Part shown: piece by piece, positions 1 to 5,232 of the stretch
Position numbering within the stretch: position 1 is the first letter of the stretch
How the letters are laid out: each line of letters begins with the position of its first letter
NCBI GenBank assembly: GCA_013812515.1
Contig: JACCTI010000454.1
Coordinates: forward strand, 1 to 5,232
Length of the DNA stretch: 5,232 nucleotides
Direction: 5' to 3'
Origin: Chthoniobacterales bacterium
GTDB lineage: Bacteria; Verrucomicrobiota; Verrucomicrobiia; Chthoniobacterales; UBA10450
Notes under the pieces: generated by a model
The model's input: only the letters and a program-made list of their open reading frames with translations
Databases searched by the model: none
Told to the model about the DNA's origin: nothing
Made by a program: the position numbers and the translations under genes

Positions 1-2612
1 AGGAAACGCGACACCCCTTCGACGCCCTTCATGCTCCAGGGTTTCATCTGCTCAAGCGGTCCCATGAACATTTCGTAGCAACGAAACGCGTCCGCGCCGT
101 ATTCCGCGATCACGTCGAGCGGGTCGATCACATTTCCCCAGCGCTTCGACATTTTGCGCCCATCTTCGCCGAGGATCATGCCTTGATTCACCAAGCGCTG
201 GAAGGGCTCGGGCGTGGAAAGGTAGCCAAGATCGAAAAGGACCTTGTGCCAGAATCGTGCGTAGAGCAGGTGCAGCACGGCGTGCTCCGTGCCGCCGACA
301 TACAGGTCCACGCCGCCGATGTGCGAATTGACCGCGGGGATATTCACGGTGAAAGTTTCGTCAGTGCGACGGAACGTCTCGGACGTTTGAGCGACGCCCG
401 CTTCGGCGGTAGCACGATTCCCCGCCGCCGTTTTCTTATAGGCCGTCTTCGCTACTAATCTTCTGCCGGAAAGCAGCATCTCCTCAAGGTAGTAGATGAA
501 CCCATTAATCCGCTTCGAGTAGAGAATAGATGGGCGGTCGCGCGCAGTGATGCCGCCGGGGTTCACCGAGTCTGGCGAGCGTATGACTTCAGGAATCAGG
601 AGCACGTCCGACAATCCAAACGGCTGGCCTTGCCGCTGTTCCCTGCGACAGTCGCCATCCCTCTTCAGTATGTGGCGAATCGCATCCGTATCGATGAAAT
701 GCGTGTAGCTCCCGAGGTCGACGCCCACGACGGTGCTCAATCCCATCGCGAGTTCATTAGTGACTTGGCCAATTTTGACCACACGCCGCGCAGAGCCGGG
801 GATTTGCGCGACGGTAAACAATTCCCGCAGTTCGCGCTCTAATCGCTCATCGGCCGATAGAATGCGGCCGCTCATCCAATAGGACTCCGCATCGATGCCC
901 ACGGCACGCGTATCATTCTGCGGCTCGCAGAACCTCAGGTAGTACCAACATGAGCCCGCCCATTGCGGCATCGTGTTCGTCTCCCGCCAGGCTGCCTCCG
1001 AATATCGCAGCCACTCTTTGGCTTTTGCGAGAGGCGGTTCGCCGGTGCCGGTTGGCTTGAAGTCCTCCAAATCCGGCGCGGCGAGAGGAAGCTCAGTGTC
1101 GGGCAAAGCTTCATGTTTGGCATCGCGCCAAACAATGGGAAACGGCTCGCCCCAATATCGTTGGCGCGAGAAAAGCCAGTCGCGCAGTTTGTAACGGATG
1201 TCGCGTCGACCGTGTCCTTTCTCCTCCAGCCAGGCGATCATCTTCGCTTGTGCCGCGGGTGTCGCGAGCCCGTTGATCAACGGCGAGTTCACGACGAATC
1301 CTTCTCCGCTTGTGCAGACCAGCGGCGGCATGCTGCAGGGCGCTTCGCCGCTGCCACTTGAGCGAGGTTCGACCGCCACGACTTCTCTGATCGGTAGATT
1401 GAATTTCTGCGCAAAGAGGAAGTCGCGCTCGTCGTGAGCCGGCACGGCCATGATTGCGCCAGTGCCATAACCCATCACGACATAGTCGGCGATCCAGATT
1501 GGAATGTGTTCACTGTTGACCGGATTGATCGCATAGGCCCCGATGAAAAGACCCGTTTTCTCCTTGGCGAGATCAGTTCGCTCCAGATCAGATTTTGCGG
1601 CGACCTCCTGACGATAAGCGGTTACCGCTGCACGCTTCTGAGCGCGCGTGATTTGGTCCACAAGCGGATTTTCGGGCGCCAGGACCAGGTAGGTCGCACC
1701 GTAGAGCGTGTCAGGCCGTGTCGTGAAAACGGTGATGTTGTAGCCGGGGGCGGTGGCCCCGGCTGGCGCCGAGCTTCGGTGAGAAAGGCCAGCTTCACCG
1801 CCCCCGGCTACAACGAATACTATCTCCGCGCCCACACTGCGGCCAATCCAGTTTCGCTGGAGCAGCTTGATCCCTTCCGGCCAATCTAGTCCCTCCAGTT
1901 CATTGATCAGACGCTCGGCGAACGCGGTGATCCGCAGCATCCATTGGCGCATCGGACGCCGCACAACGGGAAAACCGCCGACCTCGCTTTTGCCATCAAT
2001 CACTTCCTCGTTGGCGAGAACCGTGCCGAGTTCCGCACACCAGTTTACCGGCACGTCAGCGACGTAAGCCAGGCGAACGGAATCCGGATCCGCACCGCGA
2101 TAGCTAGAAATCGGTTCAGCTTTCTGCGTGTCCGGGTTGAACCAGGAGTTATAAATCTGAAGGAAGATCCACTGGGTCCAGCGGAAGTATCTTGGGTCCG
2201 CCGTGCTAATCTCGCGCTCCCAATCGTACGAAAAGCCGATTCGCTTCAGCTGGGTCTTGAATTTGGCGATGTTCGTGCGCGTCGTGATCGCAGGGTGCTG
2301 GCCCGTTTTGATCGCGTATTGCTCGGCCGGCAAGCCGAACGCGTCCCAACCCATCGGATGCAGGACGTTGAATCCGCACATGCGTTTGTAGCGCGCCACG
2401 ATGTCCGTCGCGGTGTAGCCTTCCGGATGGCCGACATGAAGGCCTGCGCCGCTCGGATACGGAAACATGTCGAGCACGTAGAACTTTGGCCGCGCGCGAT
2501 CGAATCCCGCCTCGCCGGGATTTGCGGCGTGAAAAGACCGCCGCTCGTCCCAGATCGCCTGCCACTTAGGCTCGATTTCGTCGAAGGGATACGGTTTGCG
2601 GCGTGCGCTCAT
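1..2612 (-). CDS. leuS: Leucyl-tRNA synthetase with two in-frame insertions (3' end outside window)
   Basis: Cytoplasmic class I aminoacyl-tRNA synthetase that charges tRNA-Leu with leucine and edits mischarged products. The frame is open for 870 codons from the ATG at 2612 to the window edge. Visible motifs: PYPSGAGLHVGH (about residues 51-62, HIGH signature), an intact CP1 editing domain from TTRPDT (297-302) to GTGAIMAVPAHDERD (383-397), YKLRDWLFSRQRYWGEP (from 474), SCWYYLRF (554-561), VDLYVGGTEHAVLHLLYARF (from 768) and KMSKR (820-824), a variant of KMSKS. Bacterial LeuRS is usually about 800-880 residues in total, and its KMSKS lies near residue 620. Here it lies at 820, because of a 26-residue insert (267-292) and a 187-residue insert (581-767). 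Both preserve frame and interrupt no motif, so I read the gene as intact rather than pseudo. No clear Shine-Dalgarno precedes the ATG. The anticodon-binding domain and stop codon lie outside the window. The identity is very secure. Confidence 0.97.
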   Translation of the reverse strand, partial: MSARRKPYPFDEIEPKWQAIWDERRSFHAANPGEAGFDRARPKFYVLDMFPYPSGAGLHVGHPEGYTATDIVARYKRMCGFNVLHPMGWDAFGLPAEQYAIKTGQHPAITTRTNIAKFKTQLKRIGFSYDWEREISTADPRYFRWTQWIFLQIYNSWFNPDTQKAEPISSYRGADPDSVRLAYVADVPVNWCAELGTVLANEEVIDGKSEVGGFPVVRRPMRQWMLRITAFAERLINELEGLDWPEGIKLLQRNWIGRSVGAEIVFVVAGGGEAGLSHRSSAPAGATAPGYNITVFTTRPDTLYGATYLVLAPENPLVDQITRAQKRAAVTAYRQEVAAKSDLERTDLAKEKTGLFIGAYAINPVNSEHIPIWIADYVVMGYGTGAIMAVPAHDERDFLFAQKFNLPIREVVAVEPRSSGSGEAPCSMPPLVCTSGEGFVVNSPLINGLATPAAQAKMIAWLEEKGHGRRDIRYKLRDWLFSRQRYWGEPFPIVWRDAKHEALPDTELPLAAPDLEDFKPTGTGEPPLAKAKEWLRYSEAAWRETNTMPQWAGSCWYYLRFCEPQNDTRAVGIDAESYWMSGRILSADERLERELRELFTVAQIPGSARRVVKIGQVTNELAMGLSTVVGVDLGSYTHFIDTDAIRHILKRDGDCRREQRQGQPFGLSDVLLIPEVIRSPDSVNPGGITARDRPSILYSKRINGFIYYLEEMLLSGRRLVAKTAYKKTAAGNRATAEAGVAQTSETFRRTDETFTVNIPAVNSHIGGVDLYVGGTEHAVLHLLYARFWHKVLFDLGYLSTPEPFQRLVNQGMILGEDGRKMSKRWGNVIDPLDVIAEYGADAFRCYEMFMGPLEQMKPWSMKGVEGVSRF
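312..872 (-). other. PBECR-like (phage BECR-fold nuclease) domain inserted in LeuRS
   Basis: This segment encodes LeuRS residues 581-767 and has no counterpart in ordinary LeuRS, where YW[ML]PVD[LI]Y[VI]GG is continuous. Here YWM (578-580) and VDLYVGG (768-774) are separated by 187 residues. Its core, about residues 611-727 (432-782), follows the pattern I recall for phage MuF-type and polyvalent-protein BECR nucleases (barnase/EndoU/colicin E5-D/RelE-like): VVKIG, then SYTHFIDTDAIRHILKRDGD (635-654), RQGQPFGLSDVLLIPEVIRSPD (from 660), ILYSKRINGFIYYLEEM (696-712) and TAYKK (723-727). Candidate active-site residues are H638, R646, H647 and T723. Flanks are a charged helix-like lead (581-610) and a Thr/Ala-rich tail (728-767) that probably acts as a linker. 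By-eye codon count: AGA, AGG, ATA and TTA occur 8 times in 187 codons here against about 4 in the other 683, suggesting foreign origin. Family assignment is from memory of the motif pattern. Nuclease activity is inferred, not shown. Confidence 0.75.
1737..1814. repeat. 78-bp palindromic REP/MITE-like element inserted in frame in leuS
   Basis: Two perfect 18-bp inverted arms, gttgtagccgggggcggt (1737-1754) and its exact complement (1797-1814), enclose 42 bp that also pairs internally: gctggc at 1762-1767 with gccagc at 1788-1793. The left arm can form an alternative hairpin, gccgggg at 1743-1749 with ccccggc at 1757-1763. Exactly 26 codons of leuS (residues 267-292, Gly/Ala/Pro/Ser-rich) are read through it without a stop. 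It lies between EIVF and ITVFTTRPDT, where LeuRS normally has only a short linker leading into the CP1 editing domain. The arms and size resemble mobile palindromic repeats such as REP elements, or coding-region palindromes like the Rickettsia palindromic elements. Whether it is repeated in the genome cannot be seen here. Confidence 0.85.
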
Positions 2613-2689
2613 GGCGGAAGGTAGACGGCGTTCGGCAATTATCGCGGAAGTGGCTGGAAATAAAGCGCAGGAATTCGCAACGTGGTGAC
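2613..2689. promoter_or_regulatory. Divergent leuS/rdgB start region
   Basis: This 77-bp gap lies between the leuS ATG (minus strand) and the preferred GTG start of rdgB (plus strand). Because the genes diverge, promoters and 5' leaders for both must lie in it or reach into the coding regions. I see no convincing -35/-10 pair, no strong Shine-Dalgarno on either side, and no room for a T-box type leader. The assignment as regulatory rests on gene arrangement alone. Confidence 0.3.
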
Positions 2690-3304
2690 GTGCTCTGTCT
2701 TACGCTCGCCACTCGCAACGCCCACAAGACAAGGGAATTTGCAGAGATCCTCGGACCGGAGTTTTTTGTCGGCGATCTTTCGAGCATTCCAGATTTTCCG
2801 ATGGTGCAAGAGATCGGCCGCACGTTCGAGGAGAACGCGTGTCTCAAGGCGCACGCTGCTTCCGAACGAGTCACCGGATTGGTAGTCGCCGACGATTCCG
2901 GACTTGAGGTTGATGCGTTGGAAGGGCGGCCCGGGATTTATTCGGCACGTTTTGCGGGGGAAGATGCAACTGACCGAGATAACGTGGCGAAGCTTCTTTC
3001 GGAGTTGGCGGTAATTGGTTGCGCGAACGAAGCGCGGCGTGCGCGCTTTCGTTGCGCAGTGGCTCTGGCACGTGACGGTGAGATCCTGTCCAGGTTTGAG
3101 GGAGCCGCAGAAGGCGTTATCGACACGGCACCCCGAGGCAGGACCGGCTTCGGCTACGATCCCGTGTTCGTTCCGGACGGTTTCAGCGAAACCTTTGCCC
3201 AGCTAGGTAGCGCGATCAAAAACCGCCGCAGCCATCGCGCCGCAGCCATCGCGCAATTACGTCATTACCTTTTGGAGCGGGACGTAAACCTGCGTCAGCC
3301 ATAG
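2690..3304 (+). CDS. rdgB: RdgB/HAM1 family XTP/dITP pyrophosphatase
   Basis: Cytoplasmic house-cleaning enzyme that hydrolyses dITP, XTP and ITP to the monophosphate and pyrophosphate, keeping deaminated purines out of nucleic acids. With the GTG start the protein has 204 residues, close to the 197 of E. coli RdgB. Family motifs in order: LATRNAHKTREF (6-17; the usual form is LATxNxxKxxEF), TFEENACLKA (45-54), ADDSGLEVDALEGRPGIYSAR (67-87, with the catalytic-region Asp pair 68-69), FGYDPVF (154-160) and KNRRSHRAAA (177-186, the SHR signature). The frame is open back to a GTG at 2603, but that start would add 29 residues found in no typical member and would overlap the leuS start. The GTG at 2690 places the N-terminus where the family begins. 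No good ribosome binding site supports either start. It is divergent from leuS and convergent with the exbD copy at 3331. Confidence 0.93.
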   Translation: MLCLTLATRNAHKTREFAEILGPEFFVGDLSSIPDFPMVQEIGRTFEENACLKAHAASERVTGLVVADDSGLEVDALEGRPGIYSARFAGEDATDRDNVAKLLSELAVIGCANEARRARFRCAVALARDGEILSRFEGAAEGVIDTAPRGRTGFGYDPVFVPDGFSETFAQLGSAIKNRRSHRAAAIAQLRHYLLERDVNLRQP

Positions 3305-3330
3305 CAGCCGAGCGCACAGGCAGGCGTGAC

Positions 3331-3777
3331 CTATGGTGGCGGAATGGTCCCCGCCGCACCCGTTGCGGCCGCAGTCTTGATTTGATATCCGATCTTCGTC
3401 AAACCCGAAGACCGCACTCGGTCAAGCAGCCGGATTACATCGCCGTGCAGCGCCTGCTGCTCCGCACTGATCGAAACCTTTGTGTCGGGATTTGCCTTAT
3501 GCATCTCGTAGAGACGAGGGAGAATCTGGTCGTCGTTAATCGGAGCGTTATCGAAGTAAACAAGGCCTCCTTCGGTCACTCGTATCGAGACGTAATCCTT
3601 GTTTGGGTTTTGCTGCGGCTGCGTATTCGGCCCGGGTAGATTTACCCGAATGCCTTTCATGTGTGTCTGGCTCAGGCTCACCATCATAAAGCTCGCGAGC
3701 AGGAAGAACATGATGTCGATCAGCGGGATAATTTCGATTCGCGCGTGCTTTTTCGGAATGGGGGAACGCACTCTCAT
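3331..3777 (-). CDS. exbD: ExbD/TolR family biopolymer transport protein, second copy
   Basis: Inner-membrane component of the TonB motor, 148 residues. A short basic cytoplasmic N-terminus (SPIPKKHAR) leads into a single membrane segment, about 15-36, containing the essential proton-path aspartate (LIDIMFF, D21). The periplasmic ExbD/TolR domain follows, about 43-130 (KDYVSIRV, LVYFDN, KVSISAEQQALHGDVIRLLDRVR), then an Ala/Gly/Pro-rich tail. The frame is open upstream to 3879, but the ATG at 3777 was chosen because the protein then aligns from its first residues with the paralogue at 4499-4936. The longer form would overlap the end of tonB with unrelated sequence. It starts 26 bases after the tonB stop and is the last gene of the operon, ending 26 bases from the convergent rdgB stop. 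Residues 1-43 match the other ExbD at 38 positions, so it is a likely tandem duplicate with a diverged periplasmic part. Confidence 0.92.
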   Translation of the reverse strand: MRVRSPIPKKHARIEIIPLIDIMFFLLASFMMVSLSQTHMKGIRVNLPGPNTQPQQNPNKDYVSIRVTEGGLVYFDNAPINDDQILPRLYEMHKANPDTKVSISAEQQALHGDVIRLLDRVRSSGLTKIGYQIKTAAATGAAGTIPPP

Positions 3778-3803
3778 ATCTCGACCGTTTAAAGTATCAG
3801 TTA

Positions 3804-4490
3804 CTAAAACTGCGCGCCCGTCATCGTAAACGTGATTGGCGTTCGCACCTTGGAGACAGTTCCAGGTTTGAATCGCCATCTGCGGAATGCGCTTGTCGCC
3901 GCATTGTCGAGGATCGGATTCCCGGTGCTCGTGGCCATTTCCGCGCTCGTCACAGCACCGCTCGAAACGTCCACAGTCATGACACAGACGCCACTCCCGG
4001 TAGCGCGCGCTCTCCGGGCTTCGTACGGATATTCAGGACGCGGGGCGCTGACGGCGACCGCCTTTGCGCTCGACATCGACATGGGTCCAGCCTTCGGCAA
4101 ACCTTGCGGAGCGGGCCGGGCAATCGGTGCGGCGGGTTTGGGCTTCTCGGTCCTGGGCTTCGGCGGCGGCGTTGGTTGTTCTTCGACAAACTCTGGTGGC
4201 GTTTGCGGTTCAGGTGGAGCTTCTACTGGTTCCGGCTCTTCCTCGGGCGGAGTTGGCTCTGGTTCCGGCGGCGCCTGCTCGATCGATGCCTCGATGACCG
4301 CCTCGGGAATTGCTTGCAGATCAGCTACTTGTTCCTCCGGATGGAGCCCGGCAATGACCGCTGCCACGGCATGGATGGCAAGAGCACCGCCGAGCGCAGC
4401 GAAAACCTGCCAGCGCGGCGGTCCGTTGTAGAGCAAAGGTCCAGTTCTACGTTCTCGCTCTCGATCGTTTTCCAGCTTGCCGGCATTCAT
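3804..4490 (-). CDS. tonB: TonB family energy transducer
   Basis: 228-residue protein that carries energy from the ExbB-ExbD motor across the periplasm to outer-membrane TonB-dependent receptors. Architecture: a charged cytoplasmic N-terminus (1-26), one membrane anchor (about 27-48, including a His at 40 within FAALGGALAIHAV, as in the TonB family SxxxH-type segment), a long Pro/Glu-rich then Pro/Lys-rich periplasmic spacer (about 73-132), and a C-terminal TonB domain (149-225) with the PEYPYEARRAR, GSGVCVMTVD and AFRRWRFKPG motifs. The start is supported by GGAT about five bases upstream of the ATG and by an 8-base gap after the exbD stop at 4499. It is co-directional with exbB and both exbD genes, so one transcript is likely. 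A lone cysteine (C169) sits in the C-terminal domain. A TolA-like role is less likely given the C-terminal motifs. Confidence 0.95.
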   Translation of the reverse strand: MNAGKLENDRERERRTGPLLYNGPPRWQVFAALGGALAIHAVAAVIAGLHPEEQVADLQAIPEAVIEASIEQAPPEPEPTPPEEEPEPVEAPPEPQTPPEFVEEQPTPPPKPRTEKPKPAAPIARPAPQGLPKAGPMSMSSAKAVAVSAPRPEYPYEARRARATGSGVCVMTVDVSSGAVTSAEMATSTGNPILDNAATSAFRRWRFKPGTVSKVRTPITFTMTGAQF

Positions 4491-4498
4491 TTTATCCG

Positions 4499-4936
4499 CT
4501 ATTTCCCAGGCGCCGGCACGCCGACTCCCGCCTGACTCTTGATCTCGAAGGCAATTTTGTTGAAACCAGTCGAGCGAATCTGATCCAGCAACCGCGTCAC
4601 ATTTCCGTGCAAAGCCTCAGCATCGCCGCGAACAAAGATCTTCGCTTCCGGATTGATCGCGTAGACACCCCTTAAGCGAGGCGCGACGTCCTCGTAGGTA
4701 ATTTGCGTTTTATCGAAATAGATGTAGCCGTCGCGATCCACGGAGAAGCTGACGTAATCCTTTTTCGATTGCGTCTGGCCGGAGCTGCCGGTGGGCAGAC
4801 TCACTTTCATTCCCTTCATGGTGGTCTGGCTCAAACTCACCATCATGAAGCTCGCCAGGAGGAAGAACATGATGTCGATCAACGGAATGATCTCAATCCG
4901 CGCTTTCTTTTTTGGGATGGGGGATGCTACTTCCAT
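4499..4936 (-). CDS. exbD: ExbD/TolR family biopolymer transport protein, first copy
   Basis: Inner-membrane partner of ExbB, 145 residues, with one membrane span (about 15-36) holding the conserved proton-coupling aspartate D21 in LIDIMFF. The periplasmic domain is about 43-135 (KDYVSFSVD, YIYFDK, KIFVRGDAEALHGNVTRLLDQIR, GFNKIAFEIK), followed by a short Gly/Pro tail. The ATG lies 9 bases after the exbB stop and the gene ends 8 bases before tonB, giving tight operon spacing. It is a paralogue of the ExbD encoded at 3331-3777. The sequence SPIPKK-x-ARIEIIPLIDIM and the rest of the membrane segment are the same in both, while the periplasmic domains differ at many positions. TolR is an alternative name for this family, but the adjacent tonB favours ExbD. 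Confidence 0.95.
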   Translation of the reverse strand: MEVASPIPKKKARIEIIPLIDIMFFLLASFMMVSLSQTTMKGMKVSLPTGSSGQTQSKKDYVSFSVDRDGYIYFDKTQITYEDVAPRLRGVYAINPEAKIFVRGDAEALHGNVTRLLDQIRSTGFNKIAFEIKSQAGVGVPAPGK

Positions 4937-4945
4937 GGCCGTCCG

Positions 4946-5232
4946 CTACTTCGTCATCGCGGTAATATCCAGGTCGCGCTTAACTTTATTCTGTGCCTCC
5001 AGCATCACTTCCAGGTTCGTCGCCGCTGTCTGCAGCTCGAACTCCAAGTTAGACACTCGAGAGGTGAAAAAGTTAAACGGAACCAGCGCGAAGATAGCGA
5101 TACCAAGGCCGGCCGCCGTCGCGATAAGCGCTTCCGCGATACCACCGGTGACCGCCTGCACCGCCAGCTCTTCGTTGCCGAGGAAGCTGAACGATTTCAT
5201 CAGACCGGTGATCGTTCCCAAAAGGCCGAGCA
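4946..5232 (-). CDS. exbB: MotA/TolQ/ExbB proton channel family protein (5' part outside window)
   Basis: C-terminal 94 residues of the proton-channel subunit that assembles with ExbD to power TonB. The frame runs to the window edge, so its start is upstream (beyond 5232); the TTG at 5219-5221 is internal, not a start. Visible are LGLLGTITGLMKSF, the classical family motif at the end of the cytoplasmic loop and start of the second membrane segment, then GGIAEALIATAAGLGIAIFALVPFNFF, the last membrane segment with its conserved small residues and threonines lining the proton path. A helical cytoplasmic C-terminus with the heptad-like pattern SNLEFELQTAATNLEVML follows. It is the first gene seen of the exbB-exbD-tonB-exbD operon. 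TolQ is the main alternative; the tonB neighbour favours ExbB. Confidence 0.93.
   Translation of the reverse strand, partial: LGLLGTITGLMKSFSFLGNEELAVQAVTGGIAEALIATAAGLGIAIFALVPFNFFTSRVSNLEFELQTAATNLEVMLEAQNKVKRDLDITAMTK

Noticed and set aside
312..872. The LeuRS insert as an intein
   Set aside because: The insert begins near a serine, but there is no C-terminal His-Asn followed by Cys, Ser or Thr at the right junction (it ends HIGG before VDLY), and no intein block motifs are seen.
1..2612. leuS as a pseudogene or frameshifted gene, given the foreign blocks
   Set aside because: One frame stays open for all 870 codons, all synthetase motifs are present, and both inserts are multiples of three.
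1434..2624. Plus-strand open frames (for example 1434-1889 and 1944-2624) antisense to leuS
   Set aside because: They are reflections of high-GC coding sequence on the other strand, with no recognisable domains and overlapping strong LeuRS motifs.
2603..2689. GTG at 2603 as the rdgB start
   Set aside because: It would add 29 residues not seen in the family and overlap the leuS start codon; the GTG at 2690 fits the family N-terminus.
3224..3254. Direct repeat of cgccgcagccatcg with a 14-bp period in rdgB
   Set aside because: The first unit encodes the conserved SHR motif, the second is read in another frame, and the protein stays family-like, so it is most likely chance or an old slip.
3335..3360. 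Possible terminator hairpin (ggtggcgg with ccgccgcacc) near the end of the operon
   Set aside because: The stem is imperfect, lies inside the last codons of exbD and has no T-run on either side.
3778..3879. N-terminal extension of the second ExbD up to 3879
   Set aside because: It overlaps the end of tonB and has no match to the ExbD paralogue, which aligns from the ATG at 3777.
3977..4535. Plus-strand open frames rich in Gly/Ser/Arg opposite tonB
   Set aside because: They mirror the proline-rich codons of the TonB spacer and have no independent support.

Overview
The window looks like ordinary chromosome of a Gram-negative bacterium with moderately high GC. The protein style (LeuRS type, an exbB-exbD-tonB-exbD cluster, a palindromic repeat) makes me lean weakly towards Verrucomicrobiota or a relative. 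That is inference; no rRNA or other firm taxonomic marker is present.

Layout: positions 1-2612 on the minus strand hold the first 870 codons of leucyl-tRNA synthetase (leuS), whose 3' end lies beyond the window. A short divergent gap separates it from rdgB (plus strand, about 2690-3304), a XTP/dITP house-cleaning pyrophosphatase. The right part, all on the minus strand, is a TonB energy-transduction operon. In transcription order it is exbB (3' part, entering from the right edge), exbD copy 1, tonB, exbD copy 2. It ends convergently with rdgB, only 26 bases from the rdgB stop.

The remarkable object is leuS. The reading frame is open from its ATG to the window edge and carries every expected LeuRS motif (HVGH, editing-domain TTRPDT and HDERD, WYYLRF, VDLYVGGTEH, KMSKR). 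It is about 200 residues too long because of two in-frame insertions. The first is a 78-bp (26-codon) palindromic element with perfect 18-bp terminal inverted arms, sitting where the chain enters the CP1 editing domain. The second is a 187-residue block placed exactly between YWM and VDLYVGG, two halves of a conserved stretch of the catalytic core. Its core (about residues 611-727) resembles the phage/polymorphic-toxin BECR-fold nuclease domains (PBECR, the barnase-EndoU-colicin E5/D-RelE-like group). A predicted RNase-toxin-like domain embedded inside a tRNA synthetase, without intein splice residues, is the main candidate for an undescribed system here.

Functionally, leuS and rdgB are housekeeping genes that share only a divergent start region. 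ExbB, the two ExbDs and TonB should form an inner-membrane complex that uses the proton gradient to power outer-membrane TonB-dependent transporters. The two ExbD paralogues are nearly identical in the N-terminal membrane segment and diverge in the periplasmic part.
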